Below are positions 29,526 to 38,760 of a stretch of DNA of 64,000 nt, one piece after another; positions within the stretch are counted from its first letter, which is position 1, and every line of letters starts with the position of its first letter. The position numbers and the translations under genes were made by a program. This stretch comes from an uncultured Eubacteriales bacterium (lineage in GTDB: Bacteria > Bacillota > Clostridia > Saccharofermentanales > Saccharofermentanaceae). The notes beneath the pieces are model-generated. The model was given only the letters and a program-made list of their open reading frames with translations. It was not told the origin of the DNA and did not search any database. The DNA lies in assembly GCA_900314745.1 (NCBI GenBank), contig OMWK01000020.1:1-64000 (forward strand), given 5' to 3'.

Positions 29526-30854
29526 TCAGCCGACTCCGAGAGCGTTATCCGCACCGGAATTGCCGTAATTCTTATTATCAGACGACTTTTTCCTGAATAC
29601 CAGAGTAGGCTCCTTGCCCTCTGTTATACAGGGACCGTCGATAATGCACTTGGATACATCCTTCTGTGAAGGGATATTGAACATTACGCTCTGCATTGTC
29701 TCTTCAATAATGGATCTTAAGCCTCTGGCACCGGTCTTCTGCTCAATCGCCTTATTGGCAATGGCAAGAACAGCCTCATCCGTGAATTCGAGATCTACGT
29801 CATCAAGCTTAAGCATCTTCTTGTACTGCTTTACGATGGCGTTCTTAGGCTGTGTAAGTACTCTTACGAGATCCTCGGCAACCAGCTTATTAAGAGCAAC
29901 AGTTACGGGGATTCTTCCGATGAACTCGGGAATAAGACCGTACTTCATGAGATCTAAAGGCTGAACCTGATTGTAGTAAAGGCCGCTGTGCATGTCCTTC
30001 TTGGACTGAACATCAGCACCAAAACCGTACTGCTTATCGGCAACTCTCTGTGCAATGATCTCGTCCAGACCGTCGAAAGCACCGCCGCAGATGAACAGGA
30101 TATTAGTCGTATCGATGTTGTAGCATTCCTCGTTAGGATGCTTCCTTCCGCCCTTGGGAGGGACATTTGCAACCGTACCCTCGAGAATCTTAAGGAGAGC
30201 CTGCTGAACGCCTTCACCGCTGACGTCTCTCGTAATAGATACGTTCTCGGACTTCTTCGTGATCTTATCGATCTCATCGATGTAAATGATTCCCGTCTGA
30301 GCGCGCTCTATATCGTAATCTGCTGCTATGATGAGCTTAAGAAGAATGTTCTCAACGTCCTCACCTACGTAACCTGCTTCTGTAAGAGAAGTAGCGTCAG
30401 CAACAGCGAAAGGCACATCGAGAATTCTCGCGAGTGTCTGAGCAAGAAGAGTCTTACCTGAACCCGTAGGTCCTAACATAAGAATGTTGCTCTTCGAGAT
30501 CTCAGTATCATCATCTGAAAGATCTGCATACACTCTCTTGTAGTGGTTATAAACGGCAACGGAAAGTGCAATCTTCGCATCGTCCTGTCCGATTACATAC
30601 TGGTCAAGCTTGTCCTTAATGTCGTGAGGAGTAATAAGCTTATTCGGTCTCGTGGACTTAAGCCTCTTCTTCTTCCTCACCTTCTCCTCTTCGGAAATAA
30701 TACCGTAAGCGGTTCTGATACAATCAATGCAGATATAGCAATTAACACCCGAGAAAAGTCTCGGTACATCGTATTCTGACTTACCGCAGAAAGAACAGCT
30801 TAAGATCTCTCCCCCATTGCCGCCGTTTCCGCCTTCGTATCTCATATTCGCCAT
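29526..30854 (-). CDS. clpX: ATP-dependent Clp protease ATP-binding subunit ClpX
   Basis: 442 residues. The N-terminal zinc-binding domain ([10 protein letters not shown] ... CYICIDC, residues 20-45) precedes the AAA+ domain with [12 protein letters not shown] near residue 128 and [10 protein letters not shown] near 193. ClpX unfolds substrates for ClpP. Unusually for Bacillota, clpP is not beside it: the gene follows tig after a terminator. The C-terminal tail past residue 420 is Asn/Gly/Ser-rich and likely disordered. Confidence 0.96.
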   Translation of the reverse strand: MANMRYEGGNGGNGGEILSCSFCGKSEYDVPRLFSGVNCYICIDCIRTAYGIISEEEKVRKKKRLKSTRPNKLITPHDIKDKLDQYVIGQDDAKIALSVAVYNHYKRVYADLSDDDTEISKSNILMLGPTGSGKTLLAQTLARILDVPFAVADATSLTEAGYVGEDVENILLKLIIAADYDIERAQTGIIYIDEIDKITKKSENVSITRDVSGEGVQQALLKILEGTVANVPPKGGRKHPNEECYNIDTTNILFICGGAFDGLDEIIAQRVADKQYGFGADVQSKKDMHSGLYYNQVQPLDLMKYGLIPEFIGRIPVTVALNKLVAEDLVRVLTQPKNAIVKQYKKMLKLDDVDLEFTDEAVLAIANKAIEQKTGARGLRSIIEETMQSVMFNIPSQKDVSKCIIDGPCITEGKEPTLVFRKKSSDNKNYGNSGADNALGVG

Positions 30855-30910
30855 ATGATACTCCTATCATCCATATCTTAACAATTTAGTTTATCACATA
30901 TATTATAAAT

Positions 30911-30944
30911 AATAAAACCGCCGTTTCATTCAAGAAACGGCGGT
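30911..30944 (-). terminator. rho-independent terminator after tig
   Basis: An 11-bp perfect stem (ACCGCCGTTTC / GAAACGGCGGT, 30917-30944) with a 6-base loop, followed on the minus strand by TTTTATTATTTA. It lies about 40 bases after the tig stop and before clpX, so clpX depends on read-through or its own promoter in the 55 bases that follow. Confidence 0.88.
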
Positions 30945-30984
30945 ATTTTGCTTAATAATCCCGAGGATTTAAGCGGCAAGGATA

Positions 30985-32301
30985 TTACTCCTCGTTCTTA
31001 GCCTCTTCCTCGGCTTCCTTGGGCTCTGTCTTAACAGCCTTGTCAGCGAGCCACTCAACAGTCTTCCTGTTGATGATAGTCTCCTTGATGTAAGGGTTAT
31101 CCTCACCGAATGCCTGCTTGAGGTTATCGATCTCAGTGTTGTAAGCCTTAGCCATATCCTCGAGTTCCTTCTCGTACTCCTCGGAAGTAGCCTCCATCTT
31201 GAGCTCCTTGGCAACAGCCTCGATAACGAGATTGCTCTTTACTCTCATGAGAGCCATAGGCTTCATTCCGGCCTTGAAATCATCCATGCTCTGACCTGTG
31301 TACTGGAGATACATGTCAAGGCCGATACCCTGCTGGCTCATTCTGGAAGCCTGCTCATCAGCCATGTTCTCAACTTCGTTATCGATCATGACGTCAGGAA
31401 TCTCGATCTCAGCATTATCAGCAACTACGCCGACAACAGAGTTGATGAAAGCATTCTTTGCCTCATTCTCAGCAGCCTCTTCCTGATTCTTCCTGATGTC
31501 AGCCTTAAGCTCATCAAGAGTATCGAACTCGGAAACATCCTTTACAAACTCGTCATCGAGCTCAGGAATCTTCTCTTCCTTGATGTTGTGGATCTTAACA
31601 TTGAATGTTGCTGCTGCACCCTTGAGCTCCTCAGCGTGGTAATCCTCAGGGAATGTAACCTCGATAGTAAATTCCTCATCAATGCTATGACCAGCAACCT
31701 GCTCCTCGAAGCCGGGGATGAAAGACTTGGAACCAAGCTTAAGGCTGTAGTTCTCGCCCTTGCCGCCCTCGAAAGCAACTCCGTCCTTGAAGCCCTCATA
31801 GTCGATAACAACTGTATCGCCTTCCTTAGCAGGACGGTCTTCAACGTTCTCCAATGTGGAGTTTCTTCTTCTCATAGCCTCGATATCGGCATTAACAGTC
31901 TCATCTGTGATCTCTCTCTTAAAGTAAGGAGCCTCAACGCCCTCGTACTTGCCGAGCTTAACCTCAGGCTTAACAGTAACTGTGAGAGTATACTTCATGC
32001 CGTTCTCGTCGATGGACTCAACGTCGAGCTCAGGACGTGATACAACCTGAAGTTCGTTCTCCTTAACAGCTGCCTGATATGCAGGATTTACGATCTCATC
32101 GATAGCATCCTCATAGAGAACGCCCTCACCGTAGTACTTGATTACGAGCTGATAAGGTACCTTACCCTTACGGAAACCGGGAACCTGAAATCTCTTCTTA
32201 TTCTTGTTGTAAGAGCTCTGGAGAGCCTTCTGAAATTCTTCTCTATCGCACTCGAGCTTAATAGCTACCTTGGAATGCTCAAGTTTCTCAATCTGGGCCA
32301 T
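30985..32301 (-). CDS. tig: trigger factor, ribosome-associated chaperone and prolyl isomerase
   Basis: 438 residues. The N-terminal ribosome-binding domain carries the signature FRKGKVPYQLV near residues 42-52. The FKBP-type PPIase domain follows (GDTVVIDYEGF through FNVKIHNI, about residues 155-245), and the C-terminal helical chaperone arms complete it. AAGGAGATATATAC precedes the ATG. The C-terminus is Glu/Lys-rich, as usual. Confidence 0.96.
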   Translation of the reverse strand: MAQIEKLEHSKVAIKLECDREEFQKALQSSYNKNKKRFQVPGFRKGKVPYQLVIKYYGEGVLYEDAIDEIVNPAYQAAVKENELQVVSRPELDVESIDENGMKYTLTVTVKPEVKLGKYEGVEAPYFKREITDETVNADIEAMRRRNSTLENVEDRPAKEGDTVVIDYEGFKDGVAFEGGKGENYSLKLGSKSFIPGFEEQVAGHSIDEEFTIEVTFPEDYHAEELKGAAATFNVKIHNIKEEKIPELDDEFVKDVSEFDTLDELKADIRKNQEEAAENEAKNAFINSVVGVVADNAEIEIPDVMIDNEVENMADEQASRMSQQGIGLDMYLQYTGQSMDDFKAGMKPMALMRVKSNLVIEAVAKELKMEATSEEYEKELEDMAKAYNTEIDNLKQAFGEDNPYIKETIINRKTVEWLADKAVKTEPKEAEEEAKNEE

Positions 32302-32342
32302 GTATATATCTCCTTAAAAAAATAATAAACAATCGACGTATG

Positions 32343-32372
32343 ATTCTATCACAGCAAATGACAGATTTGCAA
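32343..32372 (-). promoter_or_regulatory. predicted tig promoter
   Basis: TTGCAA (32372-32367) and TAGAAT (32348-32343), 18 bases apart. The leader to the ATG at 32301 would be about 35 bases. Confidence 0.55.
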
Positions 32373-32378
32373 TAAAAA

Positions 32379-32903
32379 TCAGAGTACAGTTACCTGAATG
32401 CCCCGAAGAATATCGTATGTCGCACTGTCAAGCTTCTTATCGAATGAATCCGTAAGGGCGCTGTCAACGATTATCTTTGCCTCGGGAGCAGCTGCCTTGG
32501 CTATTACCGCATTTGAAATAACACAGATATTTGATACAAGGCCGCATATCTCGATCGACTCATATTCTGCCGCATTCTCGAAGATATAGTTACCGAGCTC
32601 CATGGAGCCGAATGTGGGTTTCTTAAAGGCACGGCAGGAGGAAAGCACATCCTTAAGTTGAGGAACGAGTTCAAAACCCGATGTTCCCTCTATGCAGTGG
32701 GGAACCGGAAGATTTCTTCCTTCCTGTGTATCGGAATAATTCTCATGATGGGTATCAAGCGTATATACGACTTCATCGCCGGAGGACTTATATTCATTGA
32801 TCCTGTTAACGATCCCGCCGATTATGCCGTCAGCTCCCTCGAATCCCAGGGACCCGTCTACAAAGTCATTCTGCATGTCAACAACTACCAAAAGTCTTCT
32901 CAT
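32379..32903 (-). CDS. isochorismatase-fold hydrolase (nicotinamidase-like)
   Basis: 174 residues from the ATG at 32903, which has GGAGG 5-6 bases upstream. The cysteine-hydrolase fold is shown by VVVDMQNDFVDG near residue 7 (catalytic Asp), the metal-site segment TLDTHHENYSDTQEG near residues 48-62 and GLVSNICVISNA near 127-138 with the nucleophilic Cys. PncA-type enzymes convert nicotinamide to nicotinate in NAD salvage, and this is the most likely activity. The frame stays open upstream through a tRNA gene; that extension is not coding. Confidence 0.85.
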   Translation of the reverse strand: MRRLLVVVDMQNDFVDGSLGFEGADGIIGGIVNRINEYKSSGDEVVYTLDTHHENYSDTQEGRNLPVPHCIEGTSGFELVPQLKDVLSSCRAFKKPTFGSMELGNYIFENAAEYESIEICGLVSNICVISNAVIAKAAAPEAKIIVDSALTDSFDKKLDSATYDILRGIQVTVL

Positions 32904-32930
32904 ATTGACCTCCGCATAGAACCTGATTGT

Positions 32931-32962
32931 AAAAAAACGGCCGTCGCACATACGACGGCCGT
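32931..32962 (-). terminator. terminator after tRNA-Arg
   Basis: A perfect 10-bp stem (ACGGCCGTCG / CGACGGCCGT, 32937-32962) with a 6-base loop and TTTTTTT on the minus strand. It separates the tRNA transcript from the hydrolase gene, whose start lies 28 bases on. Confidence 0.9.
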
Positions 32963-32967
32963 CCATC

Positions 32968-33044
32968 TGGCGCGCCCGGCAGAAGTCGAATCCGCAGCCT
33001 TCTGATCCGTAGTCAGACACTCTATCCAGTTGAGCTACGAGCGC
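32968..33044 (-). tRNA. tRNA-Arg (anticodon ACG)
   Basis: 77 bases including an encoded CCA end. The acceptor arms GCGCTCG and CGGGCGC pair with one G-U, the T-arm contains GATTCGA, and the D-arm contains GCTCAACTGGATAGAG. The anticodon stem TCTGA/TCAGA encloses the loop CTACGGA, giving anticodon ACG (read as ICG after A-to-I editing by TadA). It has its own near-consensus promoter and a terminator. Confidence 0.97.
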
Positions 33045-33057
33045 GTAAAGCCTACTA

Positions 33058-33086
33058 ATATTAGTACAGGGCTGGTTGAATGTCAA
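33058..33086 (-). promoter_or_regulatory. promoter of tRNA-Arg
   Basis: Consensus TTGACA (33086-33081), a 17-base spacer and TAATAT (33063-33058), ending 13 bases before the mature tRNA 5' end. It overlaps the divergent promoter of the 33133 gene. Confidence 0.78.
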
Positions 33087-33105
33087 CATCGACCTGTTGT
33101 AGAAT
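33076..33105 (+). promoter_or_regulatory. promoter of the tyrosine-phosphatase-like gene
   Basis: TTGAAT (33076-33081), an 18-base spacer and TAGAAT (33100-33105). The leader to the ATG at 33133 is about 20 bases and holds CAGGAG. Its -35 shares bases with the -35 of the divergent tRNA promoter. Confidence 0.55.
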
Positions 33106-33132
33106 ACCGACTGAAATTTACAGGAGTTGTTT

Positions 33133-33873
33133 ATGACTAATTACGATCCTTCCGAACAAAGGCTGTACTTTGATGATCTTATCAACTGCAGAGAGATGGG
33201 CGGAATGCCCGGCTCTGATTCCCGTGTTTTTAAGAAGGGAATCATGATACGCGCGGGCTCCCCCTCCAATGCTTCGCAGAAGGCTTACAGGGAACTTAAG
33301 GAATTCGGCATCAAGACCGTTATCGATTTAAGATCCACCGCCGAGCTCATGCACCGAGGCAATCCTTTTAAGGACGATCCCGATATTGAGTTCTATAACA
33401 TACCCCTGTTCGTCGGAGATCCCGACTCTAATGAAGACCCAACCATGAACTTCCTCCGTACCCACACCATGGGGGACTTTTATGTAATGCTGATCCAAAA
33501 GCTTGGAAGTCAGGTCGTTGAAGTCATGAGGGCATTTATAAGATGCAGCGGTAACTACATCCTCTTCCACTGCGAACACGGCAAGGACAGGACCGGAGTT
33601 ATCGCCGCCATTCTCTATATGCTTATCGGAGCTTCGAAGGAGAACATAGTATTAAATTATAAAGTATCCTATGAATATGCTAAGCATTTCCTCGACCCCT
33701 TAATGGAAGATAAGGAAGAATGCATGAAGCACACCTTAAGATCTGACGCAGGCAATATGGTCACTCTTCTTAACTTCTTTGATGAAAGATACAATATGCG
33801 CGCCGAGGACTATCTTAAAGAGAACGGCATGACGGAAGAAGAAATCAATACTCTTAAGTCGATTATCTGTTAA
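33133..33873 (+). CDS. tyrosine-phosphatase-like enzyme (Y_phosphatase3 type)
   Basis: 246 residues. The cysteine-phosphatase P-loop HCEHGKDRTG is at about residues 152-161, and the N-terminal NCREMGG and TVIDLRSTAEL segments match the Y_phosphatase3 family of protein-tyrosine/phosphoinositide phosphatases. The Lys-Asp in the P-loop (CxxGKDR) is the form found in family members with lipid or phosphoinositide activity. No secretion signal is seen, so it acts in the cytoplasm. ATG 33133 is preferred over a TTG at 33127 because CAGGAG lies 6 bases before it. It ends 4 bases inside the convergent lipoprotein gene. Confidence 0.83.
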   Translation: MTNYDPSEQRLYFDDLINCREMGGMPGSDSRVFKKGIMIRAGSPSNASQKAYRELKEFGIKTVIDLRSTAELMHRGNPFKDDPDIEFYNIPLFVGDPDSNEDPTMNFLRTHTMGDFYVMLIQKLGSQVVEVMRAFIRCSGNYILFHCEHGKDRTGVIAAILYMLIGASKENIVLNYKVSYEYAKHFLDPLMEDKEECMKHTLRSDAGNMVTLLNFFDERYNMRAEDYLKENGMTEEEINTLKSIIC

Positions 33874-35108
33874 GCAGAGATTTTCACATAAGATACATAA
33901 TCTTCATCATCGAATCCGAACTGCACCTCATACTCTCCAACTCGTATTGTGTATTCCGAATCGTCTGCAAACGGATATGACAGAAGTATCTGAGAACGTG
34001 TCATTCCCGAGTAGAGATTATATCCTACGGTATACGTTGAATTGCTCATCAGTCTTATCGATGAAAGCGTACCCGTCATCTCAGTCTCATCCATCTCGAC
34101 ATTATCAAATCTTAATATCACGCCGCTGTAGATGACTATCATCACGTTATCCATCTGATTGTAACTGTATGTAGACGGCTCACCGAGAATACCTGTAAGA
34201 TCAGTGAAAGTATATTCATTACCGACTCTGATTAGCCTCTCATCCCCTCTTACAAGATAAAGAAGATTGACGTCGGGAGTTGCCGATATCTTGTCATCGA
34301 TGAAATAATTGCCGTTGTCGCGAAGCGTGATCGATACTATATGTTCCTCGAACAGATTGCCGTCGGCAGCAATTGTCTCGGGAATCCTGATGGTCATTTC
34401 CCATGGCACAAGTCTGGTTATCTCATACTCAGACTGATTCGACATTACCCTCAGCCTGTAGAACTCACAAAGCTGCATGGCCTTAGTATAGATTACTTCA
34501 TCAGTATATTCTTCACCGATAAGTCCGGGGGCAAGAAGGGCCTTGACCGCATCGGCATTCTGGCTGTCGAGCAAGGTGAAATAGTGATTGCTGTAGTTAT
34601 AGATATTCAAAATGGATGTTACCCATCCGCTTGAAAGATACGGAATTCCGTCTTCATTGACACTGAAGAAGATGTACACGGGGTAATCCGATTCAGTTGA
34701 ATAGAGAAGTTCTGCTCCTTTGATCTGACCGTAAGCGGAAGACACATCGCGTCCCAGAATGTTCCTGCATTCGTCATCGCCCATGATGCGGAACGATACG
34801 ACTTTGCCCTTGTTGTCCTGAGACGATACTGTACGGAGAATATTGAGATACTCGTAAAAGTAAGAATAGGACAGTCCGTCGAGCTGCTCTGAAGGTATCT
34901 CAGAGAACGCCTCCGTTGTCTTCCTCTTATCATTGATGGAGCTTACAAGAAGTCTCGTCAGTTCCTGTATTGTAACGGGATTCTGAATTACGATTCTCTC
35001 GTGAAGGCTGCTTCTTATCTGATCAGCTATATTACAGCCGCCAAAAGAGAATGCGAACACTACGCAAAGAAAGGCGGCTGTAATTCTTGTCAATAGGCCC
35101 TTCCTCAT
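33870..35108 (-). CDS. lipoprotein of unknown function
   Basis: 412 residues. A type II signal peptide (basic RKG start, hydrophobic core, lipobox FGGC) places the lipidated Cys at residue 25. The mature part is rich in beta-strand patterns and Tyr/Ser/Asp, with no family I recognise. The C-terminal 80 residues (YNLYSGMTRSQILLSYPF onward) resemble the small domains of secreted proteins that recur in Clostridia. Its start overlaps the end of the larger lipoprotein gene by 4 bases, so the two are co-translated and probably act together at the cell surface. Confidence 0.72.
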   Translation of the reverse strand: MRKGLLTRITAAFLCVVFAFSFGGCNIADQIRSSLHERIVIQNPVTIQELTRLLVSSINDKRKTTEAFSEIPSEQLDGLSYSYFYEYLNILRTVSSQDNKGKVVSFRIMGDDECRNILGRDVSSAYGQIKGAELLYSTESDYPVYIFFSVNEDGIPYLSSGWVTSILNIYNYSNHYFTLLDSQNADAVKALLAPGLIGEEYTDEVIYTKAMQLCEFYRLRVMSNQSEYEITRLVPWEMTIRIPETIAADGNLFEEHIVSITLRDNGNYFIDDKISATPDVNLLYLVRGDERLIRVGNEYTFTDLTGILGEPSTYSYNQMDNVMIVIYSGVILRFDNVEMDETEMTGTLSSIRLMSNSTYTVGYNLYSGMTRSQILLSYPFADDSEYTIRVGEYEVQFGFDDEDYVSYVKISA

Positions 35109-37495
35109 CCGAGCACCTCTTCTGCTTCTTCCTCAAATGCCTCCAGCGCCTCATCAGGCGATCCGTAACCTCCGTTAACATAATCATCTACGGTACGTAT
35201 GAAGGCATCGTTAATAACATCATCGTATGGCGAAACAGCCGAAGCGTCAATCCCCAATGCAACCTGTGAGAACACTCTGAACGGATTCTGGCCGTTAAGC
35301 CATGATTCACAGTAAGCATCATTATCCGCACACGCCATGAGCACGCTTATGTTGTTGACTGTAATACCGTCCTCACTCATCGAGTAGAGGTTATCTTCGT
35401 TGATGCAGACGTTCCTTATGAACCTCGCGGCTGAAGCTTCCATGTCGCAGTATGAGGTAACGTAGATATAGTTGCCGCCGTCGTAGTAATTTACCGGCGG
35501 CATTACGATTCCCCAGTCACCCGGATGATACTGCTTAAGGAACAGCTCCCCGAATCTCATCGTGCCCATGTAAGCTATTGCAGTTCTGTTATTGATCCTC
35601 TGCGTCCAGTCGGAACTCCATCTGGAGCAGTCAAAAGTCAGACCTTCGTTCGTAAGCGCATTGATGAACGGGATGTAATCGTTCATGTAATCAGGTGTAC
35701 TGATATTGCCATTTCCATCGAACCAGCTCTCATTTCTTCCGTAGATATAAGCTCCCTCGACATCAGCGGGACATGAGAAAAGATTTCTGGTTCCGTCGGA
35801 AGCCTCGTTGACAGCCTGTGCCGTATCAAGAACTGCATCCCAGCTTGCGAAAAGCGGTGCCACTTCTCCGGGTTCGCTCACACCGAGTGCGGATGACATC
35901 GCACTTCTGCAGTAGAAGACGGCTCCCGGGGTTACTTCCCAAGTTACTCCCTTGATGACGGAATCTGCATCAGCAGCAAGAGCGAAAGTGTATTCGTACA
36001 TATACTGAAGCTCCGAGTAGGATATTCCGATGTTGTTGACAGGTATCGTCATATCGCTCAAAGCATATCTTCTCGCATAATCACTGTCGCATATGATCAT
36101 ATCAGGCGCATCCTCACCCGAAGCCAGAACCGCATCAAGTCTCGTGGTGAAGATGTTCATGCTGATACTGGTCGAATGGAAATCAACATCAGTATAATCG
36201 TCAGCAACATCAATGGCATTGGTGCTGCCCGTAAATATCTCAAGTCTTGCCCCCTCTTCCTCATTCGAGTCCGCTACATTATCAGGAACTTCAAGTTCGA
36301 GATAATCGTCAGGATCAAGATTCAATATGACACTTGCTATGGAGCTTCCGGCGAAGGTTCCGTTGTTGTAAACGTTGATTGAATAAGAACCCGTATCAAG
36401 GGGACCGTCGCCGTATGAACAAACAGCAATTCCGTCGTATATATCGGCCTCGCCGCCGCTATAGATCATCTCGCCGTCACGGAAGATATCGTATGTAATA
36501 TCAAGCGGCCTTCCTGAATCGATGTAACGGGAATCGAGCCATACCTTCGCCACTATATCAGAGCAGTTAAAGTAGATGTTTGATCTGTCCGTATACTGCC
36601 AGATAATGTCGTCAACAGCAGTACCGTCAGGGAACAGCAGAGGGCTTAATGTGCATGCCCTGTAATCCTCGTAGAAAACGTTGCCGTTATTAAGGATCTG
36701 AAGCCTGTAGTTATACTCGGGAAGATAATCGAAGTTAAGATTCGTATCGTCGATGTTAAGAGGGAACGATACGCCCGACATATCATCATCGTATACGGGA
36801 TCCCCCGAATAGATGAGTTCATCATTCCGGTAGTACTCGTATGTAAGATTGAGGGAAACACCCGAAGAGATGAAAGCATCCGAGAAATCATAATGACAGC
36901 TGATTCTCTGAACATCATTAAAGCTTCCGTCCTCATTGGAACCTGTCCATGTTCCGTCAAGAAGAATTGAGTGACCGTCGAGTATGAATTCATATCCCGG
37001 GTAGAACAGCGAACCGTAAAGATTAGAAGCAATCTCATCGGAATTAATGACGCGCCATTCGCCGTCGATCTTCTTCAATACAACCGTAACGGTGACATCA
37101 CTTTTACCCATCGTATTGAGGAATTCGACAAACTCGTCAAAATTGTCCGGATTCGAAGAAATGGATGCATTAAGGTTAGGCATGACAAGCGTATATGCAG
37201 CAACGACCGAGCCGTCTTCACCGTCGCCCGAGAGCCCCGGTTCAAAGCGGTAATGTGTCATGCCGAGAACCTGTGAGACAGCCCTCATCTTATACTCGAG
37301 AGACATGTAATCTCCAAGATGAGAATTGCCTTCCATGGAAAGAGCATCAGCAGCTGCAACATCCATTGCAAGAACCGCGTTGATGTAGGAATCGGAGACG
37401 CGCTTAACCGCACCGCCTATTGAAGAACAGCCGACCGAGCCTGCGAATATGATAGCCGCTGATAACGCCGCCAGACCTTTCTTCAGACCATCCAT
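35105..37495 (-). CDS. large lipoprotein with C-terminal substrate-binding-protein-like domain
   Basis: 796 residues from the ATG at 37495, chosen because a lipoprotein signal then starts at residue 1 (lipobox AGSVGC, Cys at about 23). Residues 25-165 resemble a DUF-type lipoprotein module, two related beta-rich segments follow (about 170-290 and 300-400; both contain YSG and LNIYNNG-like strands), and residues from about 430 resemble family 1 ABC solute-binding proteins (VTWEVTPGAVFYCR, ASWDAVLDTAQ, RTAIAYMGTMRFGELF). No ABC permease or ATPase is adjacent. It begins 1 base after the rlmB stop. Confidence 0.72.
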   Translation of the reverse strand: MDGLKKGLAALSAAIIFAGSVGCSSIGGAVKRVSDSYINAVLAMDVAAADALSMEGNSHLGDYMSLEYKMRAVSQVLGMTHYRFEPGLSGDGEDGSVVAAYTLVMPNLNASISSNPDNFDEFVEFLNTMGKSDVTVTVVLKKIDGEWRVINSDEIASNLYGSLFYPGYEFILDGHSILLDGTWTGSNEDGSFNDVQRISCHYDFSDAFISSGVSLNLTYEYYRNDELIYSGDPVYDDDMSGVSFPLNIDDTNLNFDYLPEYNYRLQILNNGNVFYEDYRACTLSPLLFPDGTAVDDIIWQYTDRSNIYFNCSDIVAKVWLDSRYIDSGRPLDITYDIFRDGEMIYSGGEADIYDGIAVCSYGDGPLDTGSYSINVYNNGTFAGSSIASVILNLDPDDYLELEVPDNVADSNEEEGARLEIFTGSTNAIDVADDYTDVDFHSTSISMNIFTTRLDAVLASGEDAPDMIICDSDYARRYALSDMTIPVNNIGISYSELQYMYEYTFALAADADSVIKGVTWEVTPGAVFYCRSAMSSALGVSEPGEVAPLFASWDAVLDTAQAVNEASDGTRNLFSCPADVEGAYIYGRNESWFDGNGNISTPDYMNDYIPFINALTNEGLTFDCSRWSSDWTQRINNRTAIAYMGTMRFGELFLKQYHPGDWGIVMPPVNYYDGGNYIYVTSYCDMEASAARFIRNVCINEDNLYSMSEDGITVNNISVLMACADNDAYCESWLNGQNPFRVFSQVALGIDASAVSPYDDVINDAFIRTVDDYVNGGYGSPDEALEAFEEEAEEVLG

Positions 37496-37496
37496 C

Positions 37497-38372
37497 TTAT
37501 TCAGAACGCCCCTTAACCGCCTCGTAAATGACAATACCGGCAGCAACCGCCGCATTAAGGCTGTTTACATTGCCCGCCATCGGTATTGAGAGAAGGAAAT
37601 CGCACTCCTTACGGACTACGTCTCTCATCCCCTCGCCTTCGCTTCCTATTACTATGGCGATCGCGCCTTTATAATCTGCTTTATCGTAATCCGTCTTACC
37701 TTCGGCATCCGTGCCGAACACCCAGAAGCCGTGTTTCTCCTTAAGTTCACGAAGTGTCATGGCAATATTGGTGACTCTCGCCACGGGAACATATTCGATG
37801 GCTCCGGCTGAAGCCTTGGCAACGACACTGTCAAGTCCAATCGACCTGTGCTTCGGAATGATAACGCCGTCTACTCCGGCTGCATCGGCAATCCTTAATA
37901 CGGACCCGAGATTATATGCATCCTTAAGCTCATCGAGAACTACAAAGAACGGATTCCTTCCTTCATCCTTACACCTTAATATCATCTCGTCGATGTCGGC
38001 ATACTCGTGGCTTGCAACCTGAGCGATAACGCCCTGATGATTATGAGTCTCACTCATTCTGTCGAGCGCTTCCCTCTTCGCTCTCATTACGGGAATCTTA
38101 CGCTTCTCGGCTTCATTCAGGATCCTGCTAAGGATAGGATCAGGCTTCTTGCCTCCGGTGGATTCAAGCACCCAGATCTTATTAAAAACACGTCCCGCCT
38201 TAAGAGCTTCGAGAACGGAATTTCTGCCCTCGAGCCTGTCTGCAGAAGGCGTCTTCTCGGCGCTGTCCTCGTGCCTTTCGCTGTAGTCGCGTCTGATGTT
38301 ATCGCGTGCGGGCCTCATGTCTCTTCTGCCCCTGCTGTCGCGTCTTCCGTTATTATCCCTGCTCACTGTCAA
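37497..38372 (-). CDS. rlmB: 23S rRNA (guanosine-2251-2'-O)-methyltransferase RlmB-like (TrmH family)
   Basis: 291 residues. A charged, disordered N-terminus (about 1-48) precedes the substrate-binding domain and the SPOUT fold. SPOUT motifs: NLGSVLRIADAAGVDGVIIP (about 155-175), IVIGSEGEGMRDVVRKECDFLLSIPM near 235-260, and SLNAAVAAGIVIYEA at the end. Methylates a 2'-O in 23S rRNA; some members act on tRNA. It belongs to the cysE-cysS-mrnC-rlmB operon, overlapping mrnC by 20 bases. Confidence 0.92.
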   Translation of the reverse strand: MTVSRDNNGRRDSRGRRDMRPARDNIRRDYSERHEDSAEKTPSADRLEGRNSVLEALKAGRVFNKIWVLESTGGKKPDPILSRILNEAEKRKIPVMRAKREALDRMSETHNHQGVIAQVASHEYADIDEMILRCKDEGRNPFFVVLDELKDAYNLGSVLRIADAAGVDGVIIPKHRSIGLDSVVAKASAGAIEYVPVARVTNIAMTLRELKEKHGFWVFGTDAEGKTDYDKADYKGAIAIVIGSEGEGMRDVVRKECDFLLSIPMAGNVNSLNAAVAAGIVIYEAVKGRSE

Positions 38373-38760
38373 TCACCTCGAAAGCTCTTTGAATAATGTA
38401 ATCCAGTCTGTCACCCTGATTATCAAGAAACAGAAATCCCAATAAAGCCTCGAACCCGGTGGCATTCATGTAATCCATCGGGCTCGCGTTCTTAGACATT
38501 GTAGGGGAATTGGAATTTCGCCCTCGCTTAAAATAATCCAGTTCAGTATCGGTAAGTTCATCCATGACCGCATTCACTGCCTTCGCCTGCGATGAAGCTG
38601 ATACATAATGCACGTTAAGCTTATGCATCTTACCGGAATTGGAAGCCGTCTTCTCACTCACATGACATCGGGAATAAAGCTCATAAACAGAGTCCCCGAT
38701 ATATGCGAGTACAGAAGGATTAATCTCTCGAAGATCGGCAGCAATGAACGGAATTATCAC
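38353..38760 (-). CDS. mrnC: Mini-ribonuclease III
   Basis: 135 residues, the usual size. It contains the RNase III catalytic core without a dsRNA-binding domain: LAYIGDSVYELYSR near residue 18 holds the catalytic Asp, and YMNATGFEALLGFLFL near residue 95 holds the metal-binding Glu. Mini-III matures 23S rRNA ends in Bacillota. It overlaps cysS by 4 bases and rlmB by 20 bases. Confidence 0.93.
   Translation of the reverse strand: MIIPFIAADLREINPSVLAYIGDSVYELYSRCHVSEKTASNSGKMHKLNVHYVSASSQAKAVNAVMDELTDTELDYFKRGRNSNSPTMSKNASPMDYMNATGFEALLGFLFLDNQGDRLDYIIQRAFEVIDSEQG

Noticed and set aside
29988-30461. 157-residue plus-strand open frame inside clpX
   Set aside because: It is antisense to the conserved AAA+ core, with no ribosome site or recognisable domain.
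32904-33089. N-terminal extension of the isochorismatase-fold protein
   Set aside because: The extra 62 residues are translated from the terminator and tRNA-Arg sequence. A well-placed GGAGG supports the ATG at 32903.
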